Below are positions 33,797-41,736 of a DNA stretch of 64,000 nt, in pieces (the first letter of the stretch is position 1; every line of letters begins with the position of its first letter). Position numbers and translations under genes: made by a program. Below the pieces are notes generated by a model. That model did not search any database. It was not told where the DNA came from and saw nothing but the letters and a program-made list of their open reading frames with translations. This DNA is from Paenibacillus sp. SY21-1 (GTDB lineage Bacteria > Bacillota > Bacilli > Paenibacillales > Paenibacillaceae), in the NCBI RefSeq assembly GCF_005222705.1, contig NZ_STGF01000012.1, positions 1-64,000 on the forward strand, in the 5' to 3' direction.

Positions 33797-33825
33797 ACAA
33801 TAAACCAATTATTCTCACCTGTCAA
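33797..33825 (-). promoter_or_regulatory. Sigma-A promoter of the MarR-ASST-ABC operon
   Basis: Minus-strand TTGACA (33825-33820), 17-bp spacer, TATTGT (33802-33797). It implies a leader of about 210 nt ahead of marR, including a hairpin with AAAGGC/GCCTTT outer arms around 33661-33712. Confidence 0.7.
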
Positions 33826-33834
33826 GTCGGAAAT

Positions 33835-33874
33835 TAAAAAGTTAAGCACCTTGAGCTTATTGGCTCAGGGTGCT
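33835..33874 (-). terminator. Terminator-like hairpin between the 51-bp array and the MarR operon
   Basis: Minus-strand AGCACC-C-TGAGC and GCTCA-A-GGTGCT arms (one mismatch) followed by TTAACTTTTT. It would stop transcripts coming through the array from the right. Confidence 0.6.
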
Positions 33875-33999
33875 CCAAGGATTATGATTTACGGATTATA
33901 TAGGTAGGATCAAATAGCACTCAGAAAGATATGGAACAAAAATGACTTTACGTTAAAAATGATAGGACCGCGTATTACTGCACGGAAGACTGAAAAATG

Positions 34000-35095
34000 C
34001 TTTTTGGAGCTCTCGGTGCTAAATCAGTTAGAAATGTGATTGTAGAGTGACTTGGAGAGCTCCTGGGAGCTGAATGAGTTAGATATGTGATTATAGCCCG
34101 ACTTTTAGAGGTCCTAGGAGTTAAATGAGTTAGAAATGTGATTGTAGAGTGACTTTGCGGGCTCACTGGAGCTAAATGAGTTAGAAATATGATTGTAGAG
34201 TGACTTTGAGAGCTCCTAAGAGCTGAATGAGTTAGAAATGTGATTGTAGAGCGACTTTCAGAGCTCTCGGGAGCTAAATGAGTTAGAAATGTGATTGTAG
34301 AGTGACTTTGAGAGCTCCCGGGAGCTAAATGAGTTAGATATGTGATTGTAGAGTGACTTTGAGAGCTCCTGGGAGCTAAATGAGTTAGATATGTGATTGT
34401 AGAGCGACTTTGAGAGCTCCTAGGAGTTAAATGAGTTAGATATGTGATTGTAGAGTGACTTTGCGGGCTCACTGGAGCTGAATGAGTTAGAAATGTGATT
34501 GTAGAGTGACTTTGAGAGCTCTCGGGAGCTAAATGAGTTAGATATGTGATTATAGCCCGACTTTCGGAGCTCCCGGGAGCTGAATGAGTTAGAAATGTGA
34601 TTGTAGAGCGACTTTTAGAGATCCTAGGAGCTAAATGAGTTAGAAATGTGATTGTAGAGCGACTTTGCGGGCTCACTGGAGCTGAATGAGTTAGATATGT
34701 GATTGTAGATCGGCTTTTGGAGCTCCTAGGAGCTAAATCAGTTAGAAATGTGATTGTAGAGCGACTTTTAGAGTTCCCGGGAGCTGAATGAGTTAGATAT
34801 GTGATTGTAGAGTGACTTTTAGAGATCCTAGGAGTTAAATGAGTTAGAAATGTGATTGTAGAGCGACTTTGCGGGCTCACTGGAGCTGAATGAGTTAGAA
34901 ATGTGATTGTAGAGCGGCTTTTGGAGCTCCTAGGAGCTAAATGAGTTAGATATGTGATTATAGCCCGACTTTTAGAGGTCCTAGGAGTTAAATGAGTTAG
35001 ATATGTGATTGTAGAGTGACTTTGAGAGCTCTCGGGAGCAATATTAGTTAGAAATGTGATTGTAGAGCGACTTTTAGAGAGAGCTATCCGGGAGC
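34000..35095. repeat. 51-bp tandem repeat array, 21 units, with 4-unit higher-order pattern
   Basis: From 34027 the block GTTAGA(A/T)ATGTGATT recurs every 51 bp for 21 units, with partial units at the ends. Each unit is GTTAGAAATGTGATTGTAG, then AG(T/C)GACTTT, then a variable palindrome such as AGCTCCTGGGAGCT or AGCTCTCGGGAGCT, then AAATGA. Variants carrying GCGGGCTCACTGG occur at units 3, 9, 13 and 17, and each follows a CCTAGGAG variant; units 9-12, 13-16 and 17-20 line up as 204-bp blocks. Because 51 is a multiple of 3, a minus-strand frame stays open (33975-34880), but it has no ribosome-binding site and I do not call it a gene. Function unknown. Confidence 0.93.
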
Positions 35096-35199
35096 CATTT
35101 TAACACATATTTAAATGAATGCTGGAACAAAAGTAAAAAAGACCATTCCCCGGACTGATAGCGGTCCAAAGAATAGCCTCTTTTAAGCCTGTCTTACGT

Positions 35200-36918
35200 T
35201 TACCTATTGCCGAATTGAGCATGATGCAGACGACTGTAAATGCCGCCGCTTGCCACAAGCTCCTCGTGGCGGCCCTGCTCGGATATGCCGTTCTCCGTTA
35301 CGACGATGATACGGTCGGCATTCTTGATCGTTGCCAGTCGATGCGCGATGACCAGCGTCGTCCGTCCGACCGAAAGCTCGGATAGCGACTGCTGAATAGC
35401 CGCTTCCGTCTCGGTGTCGAGCGCCGATGTCGCTTCGTCGAGAATAAGGATCGGCGGATTTTTGAGGAACATCCGCGCAATGGCCAGACGCTGCTTCTGT
35501 CCTCCGGACAGCTTCACGCCGCGCTCGCCGACGACCGTATCCAGCCCTTCCGGCTGCGAGCGGATGAAATCTTCAAGCCGAGCGCGCCTTGCGGCCTCCC
35601 AGATTTCTTCCTCCGAAGCGCCAAGCTTGCCGTATAAAATATTGTCGCGGATCGTGCCTGCGAACAAAAATACGTCCTGCTGCACGATGCCAATCTGCTT
35701 GCGCAAAGACTCCAGCTTCAGATCGCGGATATCGTGTCCGTCAATCGAAATGCTGCCGTCCGACACCTCGTAGAAGCGCGGCAGCAAGCTGCAAAGCGTG
35801 GTTTTTCCGGCCCCGGACGGCCCAACGAACGCAATGGTCTCGCCGGCGCGGATGGACAGGCTAATATTTTGCAGAACCTTCGCTTCTCCCTCGTAGCCAA
35901 ACGTCACATTGCGGTAGGAAATATCCCCATGCAGCTTGTCCACATGAATCGCATCCTTGCGGTCAGCCACATCCGGGTCCGTGTTGAGCAGCTGCTGGAA
36001 GCGTTTGAAGCCTGCAATCCCCTTCGGATAGCTTTCAATAACGACATTAATTTTCTCGATCGGCTTAAAGAAAATATTCGTCAGCAGCACGAATGCAAGA
36101 AACTCGCCATAATTCAAATCTCCCTGAATAACGAACCAGGTGCCCGCGATCAGCACAAAAATCGATACGAGCCGCATCAGCATATACGTAATCGAGCCGT
36201 TAAGGCCGATCAGCTTGTAGGAGATCAGCTTCGCCTCGCGGAATCGCATATTGTTGCCTTTGAACAGCTTGCCCTCATGCTTCTCGTTCGAGAATGCCTG
36301 TACGACGCGAATACCGCCCATCGTATCCTCAATCCGTGCGTTGAAGTCGGCAATATCCGAGAAAAGCCGTTCGACCGCTTTGGTCATTTTGCCGTTAAAG
36401 TGAAGGACCAGCCATACGATAATCGGCACGATAACAAACGTCAAAATCGCCAGCGTCGGATGAATGTAGAACATAATGCCGAACGCGCCAAGGAGCGTCA
36501 TCACCGCGATGAACATATCCTCCGGACCGTGGTGGGCCACCTCGCCGATCTCCAGAAGGTCATTCGTCAAACGCGAAATCAAATGCCCCGTCTTCGTATT
36601 GTCAAAAAAACGGAAGCTCAGCTTCTGCACATGGGCAAACAGCTTTCTTCGCATATCCGTTTCAATGTTAATGCCAAGCATATGCCCCCAGTAGGTGACC
36701 ACGTAATGAAGAAGCGTATTAATGACATAAATAACGGCCAGAATGGTGCACGCCGTCAGGATTAATCCCCAATTCTGATCGGGAAGCAGCGTATCGATAA
36801 GATAGCTGACGGCAAGCGGAAAGCCCAGCTCCAGAACGGCGAGCAGCACCGCGCAGGTGAAATCCAGAATAAACAGCTTGCGGTAAGGCCTGTAATAGGA
36901 AAAAAATTGACGAAGCAT
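35200..36918 (-). CDS. ABC exporter half-transporter (TM-ATPase fusion), Fur-regulated
   Basis: A 572-residue fused exporter. Six helices (about 15-305) form the ABC exporter type I membrane domain. The ATPase has Walker A GPSGAGKTT (about 361-369), the Q-loop, signature LSGGQKQRLAIAR (about 471-483), Walker B ILILDEATSALD (about 491-502) and the switch His in IAHRL. It should act as a homodimer. AAGGAG precedes the ATG. A perfect sigma-A promoter with a Fur box at the start site (36980-37028) predicts expression under iron limitation, so export of a siderophore or a metal-linked compound is possible. No partner exporter subunit or siderophore gene is nearby. Confidence 0.92.
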   Translation of the reverse strand: MLRQFFSYYRPYRKLFILDFTCAVLLAVLELGFPLAVSYLIDTLLPDQNWGLILTACTILAVIYVINTLLHYVVTYWGHMLGINIETDMRRKLFAHVQKLSFRFFDNTKTGHLISRLTNDLLEIGEVAHHGPEDMFIAVMTLLGAFGIMFYIHPTLAILTFVIVPIIVWLVLHFNGKMTKAVERLFSDIADFNARIEDTMGGIRVVQAFSNEKHEGKLFKGNNMRFREAKLISYKLIGLNGSITYMLMRLVSIFVLIAGTWFVIQGDLNYGEFLAFVLLTNIFFKPIEKINVVIESYPKGIAGFKRFQQLLNTDPDVADRKDAIHVDKLHGDISYRNVTFGYEGEAKVLQNISLSIRAGETIAFVGPSGAGKTTLCSLLPRFYEVSDGSISIDGHDIRDLKLESLRKQIGIVQQDVFLFAGTIRDNILYGKLGASEEEIWEAARRARLEDFIRSQPEGLDTVVGERGVKLSGGQKQRLAIARMFLKNPPILILDEATSALDTETEAAIQQSLSELSVGRTTLVIAHRLATIKNADRIIVVTENGISEQGRHEELVASGGIYSRLHHAQFGNR

Positions 36919-36979
36919 CTGTAACTCCTTCTCTGTAAACCGAAACGGCAGGATGCCGGTTTCAGCCGCGTATTCTTAC

Positions 36980-37028
36980 TGATAATCATTTTCAGTAAAA
37001 TGATACCCTTTCATTTTCCAACTGTCAA
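36980..37028 (-). promoter_or_regulatory. Sigma-A promoter with Fur box ahead of the ABC exporter
   Basis: Minus-strand TTGACA (37028-37023), 17-bp spacer, TATCAT (37005-37000). On the plus strand TGATAATCATTTTCA (36980-36994) matches the Fur 7-1-7 consensus TGATAATNATTATCA at all but one defined base. It overlaps the expected transcription start, the standard position for Fur repression. Confidence 0.75.
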
Positions 37029-37035
37029 TGAAAGT

Positions 37036-37659
37036 TTACAGAGGGTTAAGCTGCACTGCCGCTTGTTTGCCGCTTACCTGAATGCCCGTCTGCTTCTTGC
37101 CGTTTGACGCCAAATCCTTGACCATTCGCTCCAGCAGCTCCTTCGCTTTCGGCCCCTCTTTGCCCTGCAGGCGCACTACCAGCTGCACGCCGTTGCCTGC
37201 AGCAAGCAGCTTCGAGGCCTGACGCAGCTTCGTGTCATAATCGTGCTCCTCGATATGCGGCGTGAGACGGAGCTCCTTCACCTTCGCAGGCTGGCCCGGG
37301 CCGCCCTTCGCTCCGCCTCCGGCGCTCCCCCCTCCTGCTCCCTTTCCTTTACCGCCCGCGCCTCCGGCTGCAAAAACGCCGCTCTCGCTGCCTGTGTACG
37401 ACCAGCCTTCGCCGCTCGTCGCTCGGCCGGTATCCGCGCGCTTCGCTTTGCCGGTCTGCTGCTTGGCTTGGCCTCTCGCCATCAGCTTGCAGGGCGGAGG
37501 GCTGCTCATCAGCGACAGGCACACCAGATCCGCCTTCAGCTCCCGCGCCATAGCCAGCGCTTTATCGCGCGACACGACCCCAAGGTCCTCCCCCTGCAAA
37601 CCGGTGAGCTGTACCTCGGACACGCGTATTTTTTCGTTCATAATCATCGAGTTTGCCAT
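37036..37659 (-). CDS. IF-3-like paralogue with glycine-rich interdomain linker
   Basis: A 207-residue protein. Residues 8-73 match the IF3 N-domain (MNEKIRVSEVQLTG, GEDLGVVSRDKALAMA, PPPCKLMARG) and 126-207 the C-domain (KVKELRLTPHIEEHDYDTKLRQA, VRLQGKEGPKAKELLERM). True IF-3 joins them with a short Lys-rich helix. Here residues 74-125 are a Gly/Ala/Ser-rich stretch with runs such as GGAGGKGKGAGGGSAGGG. The RGREITH segment of IF-3 is changed to LQGKEGP. It is therefore probably not the housekeeping InfC but a paralogue that may still touch the 30S subunit. The start is ATG 37659 with AGAGGG upstream. It is not in an infC-rpmI-rplT operon. Confidence 0.82.
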   Translation of the reverse strand: MANSMIMNEKIRVSEVQLTGLQGEDLGVVSRDKALAMARELKADLVCLSLMSSPPPCKLMARGQAKQQTGKAKRADTGRATSGEGWSYTGSESGVFAAGGAGGKGKGAGGGSAGGGAKGGPGQPAKVKELRLTPHIEEHDYDTKLRQASKLLAAGNGVQLVVRLQGKEGPKAKELLERMVKDLASNGKKQTGIQVSGKQAAVQLNPL

Positions 37660-38025
37660 CGTTCAACCCTCTTTCTTTATACTGGATACTGCTTGGACGC
37701 GGCAGGCGCCATTTGTCCTTGGTTCAAGCTTGCCTCCGCTCCTGCCGCTGCCCATAGGCAAACGGCGCTTCTTCTATTATAACGCGCCTGTATATGCTGT
37801 AGCACATCCGTTTCTTAGCTCATGCAAGCAGATCGCTCCGTTCTGGGACGATCAGCTGCTTCTTTTGCAGCCTGCAGACTTTCATTCCGGGCTGCCGCAA
37901 CTCCCCTTGCCGCCGGCAGCAGCCAAAAAGACCCCTCCCGCAGCAGCGGGAGCAGTCTTTTATTCCTTTTAACGACGCCAAGCGGTTGCCTAGCCTGCCC
38001 GTTCTCTACACGGGAGCTGCGCAGA
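37660..38025. other. Intergenic region between the IF-3 paralogue and MATE genes
   Basis: Contains a minus-strand TATAAT (37781-37776) inside a GGCGC/GCGCC inverted repeat as a likely -10 for the IF-3 paralogue, with a poor -35. It also holds the MATE terminator at 37925-37961. Frames in the rest are shadows with no ribosome-binding site. Confidence 0.5.
37925..37961. terminator. Terminator of the MATE gene
   Basis: CTCCCGC/GCGGGAG inner stem with AAAAGAC/GTCTTTT outer arms. It ends in T5 on the minus strand. Confidence 0.8.
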
Positions 38026-39438
38026 TTAATGGGCGTCTGCAGCCGTGGATGCAAACTTGCCGCTTGGTGCAGACGTTTCCGCTGCGGCTCTGGCATCGGG
38101 ATCGCCCCGTTCGGCTTTCAGCAGAAATTTGCGCCCGCGCCACCGGAACAGGGACAACGCTCCGCGGACGTATTCATCGAGAATCATGCAGGCATAGATG
38201 CCGACCAGCCCCCAGCCCAGGCCAATGCCTACCCAATAAGCCAACGCCGTGGCGATGAGCCACATCGAGAACAGCGATATCCACATCGTAAATCGGGTGT
38301 CGCCTACCGCATTCAGCGAATTCGACAACGCCATATTGATCATTTTGCCCGGCTGAAGCAGCAGATTAAGACCAAGCAGCGACACGCCAAGCGCGATAAT
38401 GTCGGCGTTGCTCGTGAATAGCCCCAGCAGCTTGTCGCCGAACAGGAAGAGCAGCAGCGCATTAACCGTTACGACGGCAAGGCCGATCCACATCGCCCGA
38501 AAGGCAGTGCCGTAAGCCTCCTGCACCCTTCCCGAGCCGAACAGATGGGCAATCTGAATCTGCACCGCCAGCGCCACCGAGTAGCCAAGCAGGAAGCAGA
38601 ATGATTCCAGCGTGTTCATATACGTTCTAGCGGCAAGCTCGGCAGAGCCGATCATCGCGATAAAAGCAAAAATCAGCAGCTGCGTGAACACCCAGCAGGA
38701 CATATTGATGCCGAGCGGCCAGCCGATCCGAAGCACATCGCCGAACAAACGCCGATTGAACAGCGTCATGTCGCGCAGGCCGATCGTCTGGGCGAAGGAG
38801 TACCGGAACATGACGAACAGCACGATGACCGCAAGCAGTCGGCAGATTACCGTCGACAGCGCGACGCCCATAAGTCCCCATTTGGGAAATCCGAATGCTC
38901 CGAAAATAAACGCGTAGTTCAAAATAACATGCAGCACATTCATCCCGATTGCAACGTACATCGGCCCTTTTGTATTTCCTGTATTGCGGATTGCCGTGCT
39001 AAGCGCGGCCATAATCGCAATCAGCACCATGCCTCCGCCCACGATAGAAATATATGTCTGCGCGAGAGGCAGCAGCTCGGCTGGAAGCTTCAGCAAGGAA
39101 GCGATTTGCGTCGGCAGCAAATACAGCACAAAGCTTAGCAGCAAGCCGATCACGCCGCTTACGGTAACCGCCATAATCGCGATGGTACGAGCTTCGTCGT
39201 ATTTACGCGAGCCCATCTTTTGGGCAATCAATATGCCCGCACCGCTGGCCACCGTAATAAACAAGGTCGTCAGCGCCTGAAACAGCTGATTCGAGAAGCC
39301 GACGACGGCAACCGCGTCATCGGAAATGCGGCTTACCATCAGCGTATCCGCCGCCCCCAATAAAAACTGCAAAAACAACTCAATAAAAATCGGCCACGCC
39401 AGCGCCCACAGCGTAAACTTTTTGTCTGCTGCCGCCAT
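38026..39438 (-). CDS. MATE family efflux transporter
   Basis: A 470-residue membrane protein with 12 helices in two related halves. MATE hallmarks are the N-terminal LAWPIFIELFLQFLLGAADTLMVSR (key part WPIFIE...GAADT), SNQLFQALTTLF and the second-half WPLGINMSCWVFTQ. It likely exports cationic or drug-like compounds using Na+ or H+. The frame is open upstream to 39501, but ATG 39438 is preceded by GGAAGGGGATAGGGAA and gives the usual MATE N-terminus. It is divergent from the AraC regulator, which may control it. Confidence 0.9.
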   Translation of the reverse strand: MAAADKKFTLWALAWPIFIELFLQFLLGAADTLMVSRISDDAVAVVGFSNQLFQALTTLFITVASGAGILIAQKMGSRKYDEARTIAIMAVTVSGVIGLLLSFVLYLLPTQIASLLKLPAELLPLAQTYISIVGGGMVLIAIMAALSTAIRNTGNTKGPMYVAIGMNVLHVILNYAFIFGAFGFPKWGLMGVALSTVICRLLAVIVLFVMFRYSFAQTIGLRDMTLFNRRLFGDVLRIGWPLGINMSCWVFTQLLIFAFIAMIGSAELAARTYMNTLESFCFLLGYSVALAVQIQIAHLFGSGRVQEAYGTAFRAMWIGLAVVTVNALLLFLFGDKLLGLFTSNADIIALGVSLLGLNLLLQPGKMINMALSNSLNAVGDTRFTMWISLFSMWLIATALAYWVGIGLGWGLVGIYACMILDEYVRGALSLFRWRGRKFLLKAERGDPDARAAAETSAPSGKFASTAADAH

Positions 39439-39527
39439 TTCCCTATCCCCTTCCGAGCCGTATATCGCCCGCTCATCCGTTAGTCTGCTTTCATTCGTCA
39501 TCTCAAATTATAGATGCTATACTTAGG

Positions 39528-39539
39528 CTGATGTATCAG
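39528..39539. promoter_or_regulatory. 12-bp palindrome CTGATGTATCAG between MATE and AraC genes
   Basis: CTGAT and ATCAG arms around GT lie in the divergent promoter region. It may be an operator for the AraC-type regulator. The evidence is position and symmetry only. Confidence 0.3.
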
Positions 39540-39597
39540 TTTAACAACTGAAACTTTCACGATTCAAACTTCAGCTTTCGAAGGAGTGACCAAACCG

Positions 39598-40482
39598 ATG
39601 ACGATGCTCCATCTGATGATCCCGCCGCTCCCGCATTATATTATCGGAGGCTGTACGACTGCAAAGACAGGCCGCAAGCATCCGACCAGACGAAATATTG
39701 GCGTGTTCGATCTGCTGGTCGTCAAGGAGGGCTGTCTGTATATTGGAGAAGAGGGCAGGAATTACGAGGTTGGCGAAGGGCATTTTCTTATTTTGCGGCC
39801 GGATGCCCATCATTACGCCACCTTGGAATGCCAGGAGACGACAATCTATTATTGGGTGCATTTTCAGACGATGGGGAATTGGCACGTAACCGATAGGCTG
39901 GATGAGCAGCAAGCCGGCGTCAGTACGCGAGAGAGGATACAGAGCAATAATTTTTATACGATGCCAACCTTCGCCAAGCGTATCCCGCAGTTCGCCAGGC
40001 TGCTGCATCCGTCGCGCATTTACAGCTTGCTGAAGCAGCTCTCCGAGCTGAACCGGAACGATCATATCCCCAGCGTCAAATGGAAGCAGCAGTTGATTTT
40101 TCAGGAGGCGATCGAGCAATTGTCCGCGTCTCTGGAGGTCGCCGGCCCTTCTCCCTCTGCGCTGTGCGCCGAGCAGGCGGCCACCTTTCTGCGCGAGCAT
40201 TACCGGGAGAACGTAACGGCGCAGCAGCTGAGCGAAGCGGTCAACTTCCACCCCGTCTACATCGCCAGATGCATGCAAAAAGAGTTCGGCTGCGCCCCGT
40301 TCGATTACCTGATGCGCTTCCGGCTGGAGCAGGCCAAACTGCTGCTGCTGCAAACCGATCTGGCTGTCGCGCGGATCGCCGAGGAGGTCGGCTTTAATCA
40401 GGCAGCCTACTTCGCCTCCTGCTTCTCGCGCTATGAAGGGCTGTCCCCGCGCCGCTATCGCCAGCGCTTCTCGCATGGCTGA
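39598..40482 (+). CDS. AraC-family transcriptional regulator with cupin sensor
   Basis: A 294-residue regulator. The N-terminal cupin-like AraC_binding domain (about 25-95) shows GVFDLLVVKEGCLYIGEEG and HFLILRPDAHHYA. The C-terminal double helix-turn-helix (about 190-292) reads ENVTAQQLSEAVNFHPVYIARCMQKEFG and VARIAEEVGFNQAAYFASCFSRYEGLSPRRYR (key parts TAQQLSEAVNF and IAEEVGFNQAAYF). The ligand is probably a sugar or small polar molecule. ATG 39598 follows GAAGGAG at long spacing; GTG 39586 overlaps that site. The divergent MATE gene is the likely target. Confidence 0.9.
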   Translation: MTMLHLMIPPLPHYIIGGCTTAKTGRKHPTRRNIGVFDLLVVKEGCLYIGEEGRNYEVGEGHFLILRPDAHHYATLECQETTIYYWVHFQTMGNWHVTDRLDEQQAGVSTRERIQSNNFYTMPTFAKRIPQFARLLHPSRIYSLLKQLSELNRNDHIPSVKWKQQLIFQEAIEQLSASLEVAGPSPSALCAEQAATFLREHYRENVTAQQLSEAVNFHPVYIARCMQKEFGCAPFDYLMRFRLEQAKLLLLQTDLAVARIAEEVGFNQAAYFASCFSRYEGLSPRRYRQRFSHG

Positions 40483-40737
40483 TGATTTGTCCGCCGTCAT
40501 CCGTTATGGTTACGCCCTCTATAGTCAAGAGTCTATGACAGCCCGCAGCCTTCAAGCGCCGGCCCAAGCCGCTGTCGCAAGCGGCCGTCTAAAGCTTGTC
40601 GGCTTCCCCCGAGCGTAACTTGCGATTCAAGCCTCCTGCAAGCCGTCTACACCACAAAGGCACAAGCAGCGGAGGCTTGCTTGAGCGTAAGAAAAGCTCC
40701 CAGCACCGCAGGTGTTGCGGCAGTGAGAGCCTGTTGT

Positions 40738-40834
40738 CTGGCATCTGGTTTCTGGTTTCTGGTTTCTGGTACCTGTTATCTGGTTTCTGGTTTCTGGTTT
40801 CTGGCATCTGGTTTCTGGTATCCATTATCCATTA
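40738..40834. repeat. Heptanucleotide simple repeat (TTTCTGG)n
   Basis: TTTCTGG occurs in runs of two to three, broken by CATCTGG, TACCTGT and TATCTGG variants, for about 12 units, and ends in ATCCATTATCC. The rest of the 40483-40899 gap holds no gene I can support. Confidence 0.8.
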
Positions 40835-40899
40835 TCCGTGACGCTGCCGACGCGCTGAACGTTACCGCCTGCCTTGGCAGCCGGCCAACGCTGCAGGCT

Positions 40900-41253
40900 T
40901 CAAGAGCAGGATTGTATAACCTCCATTAATTGCTGCTCCGTAAACGGCTTCGGCAGCACCGCGTGCACACCGAGCTTGCCAAACTGGCCTCGCACCCGTT
41001 CCGCATCCCCGCTGCACAATATAATGATCGCCTGCCGATCCAGGCTTCGAATAAGCCGGGTTATCATATAACCGTTCAGAACAGGAAGCGAATAGTCCAC
41101 AATGGTAATGTCGGGGCGCAAATGGATATATTTTTCCACACCATCGACGCCATCGGAGGCTTCGCCAACTACATTAAAATTGTTTTTTTCCAGCAACAGC
41201 TTAAGCACCAGTCTCACATTTTGATAATCGTCGATCAGCAGCACATTTTGCAC
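40900..41253 (-). CDS. Single-domain response regulator (CheY-like)
   Basis: A receiver domain alone, about 117 residues. The acidic pair is in VLLIDDYQNV, the phospho-Asp in TIVDYSLPVLNG (about 53), a Ser/Thr position in ILCSGD and Lys in LPKPF. With no output domain it must act by protein contact, like CheY or Spo0F. The start is uncertain: AAGGGG best fits GTG 41253, while GTG 41262 and TTG 41259 are also in frame. No kinase or chemotaxis genes adjoin it. Confidence 0.87.
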   Translation of the reverse strand: MQNVLLIDDYQNVRLVLKLLLEKNNFNVVGEASDGVDGVEKYIHLRPDITIVDYSLPVLNGYMITRLIRSLDRQAIIILCSGDAERVRGQFGKLGVHAVLPKPFTEQQLMEVIQSCS

Positions 41254-41360
41254 ATTCAACACCCCTTCTCCATTCTGGTTTGTTCATTTCACGGCTTTCG
41301 CTTCATCCTTCCTCCAGGGGAAGGCTGCCGAATTCCAACTAAAATGTATGCGTTTACAAA

Positions 41361-41416
41361 AAAGCAAACGGCTGAACCCGTCCTCTGGCGGCCAAGCTAA
41401 CGTTTAGCGTTGCAAC
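41361..41416. repeat. Dispersed intergenic repeat, copy F
   Basis: AAAGCAAACGGCTGAACCC, TGGCGGCCAAGCTAACGTTT and GCGTTGCA match copies D and E closely. Confidence 0.65.
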
Positions 41417-41677
41417 ATAAGCCGAGTAAACGTGTAGAACTCATACATTCTGATATTTTGAAAATAAACGATTGCCAGTCTTGCTTAGACGAAGTACGGA
41501 AGGGAGACCTATGTATTCCCATTATATTCGATTATTCAAAAATCGTATATCGCGAAATAAGGCGAAAAATGACAATTCCCCAAATGTAAGCGCTTCACAA
41601 TAGCTTTTTGCTTCCATTTTCTTTAATGAGTTTATTAATTTAAACTTCATGCAACCGTCGAAAAAACGACATGACAC

Positions 41678-41720
41678 AAATCCCCCTTCCACGCCTGACA
41701 AGCAGAGCGCAAGGGGGATT
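41678..41720 (-). terminator. Terminator-like hairpin after the SLH/choice-of-anchor gene
   Basis: AATCCCCCTT and AAGGGGGATT perfect 10-bp arms, 17 bp past the stop codon. The T-run is displaced (TTTGTG, then T6 15 bp further on). Confidence 0.7.
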
Positions 41721-41736
41721 AAGCGGTCAATCGGAT

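Larger units (their letters stand above)
41254..41736. other. Intergenic region upstream of the single-domain regulator
   Basis: Holds repeat copy F (41361-41416), two cre-like palindromes (TGTATGCGTTTACA at 41345 and TGTAAGCGCTT at 41585) that I do not trust as sites, and the terminator at 41678-41720. No gene is seen. Confidence 0.5.

Noticed and set aside
33975..34880. 301-codon open frame on the minus strand with 17-residue repeats
   Set aside because: The frame stays open only because the tandem unit is 51 bp. There is no ribosome-binding site and it starts inside the array at a GTG of one variant unit.
34000..35095. CRISPR-like regular spacing
   Set aside because: The whole 51-bp unit is repeated with no unique spacers, and no cas gene is present.
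41345..41599. Two cre-like palindromes (TGTATGCGTTTACA and TGTAAGCGCTTCACA)
   Set aside because: Each deviates from the CcpA consensus and neither is near the promoter of a carbon-use gene.
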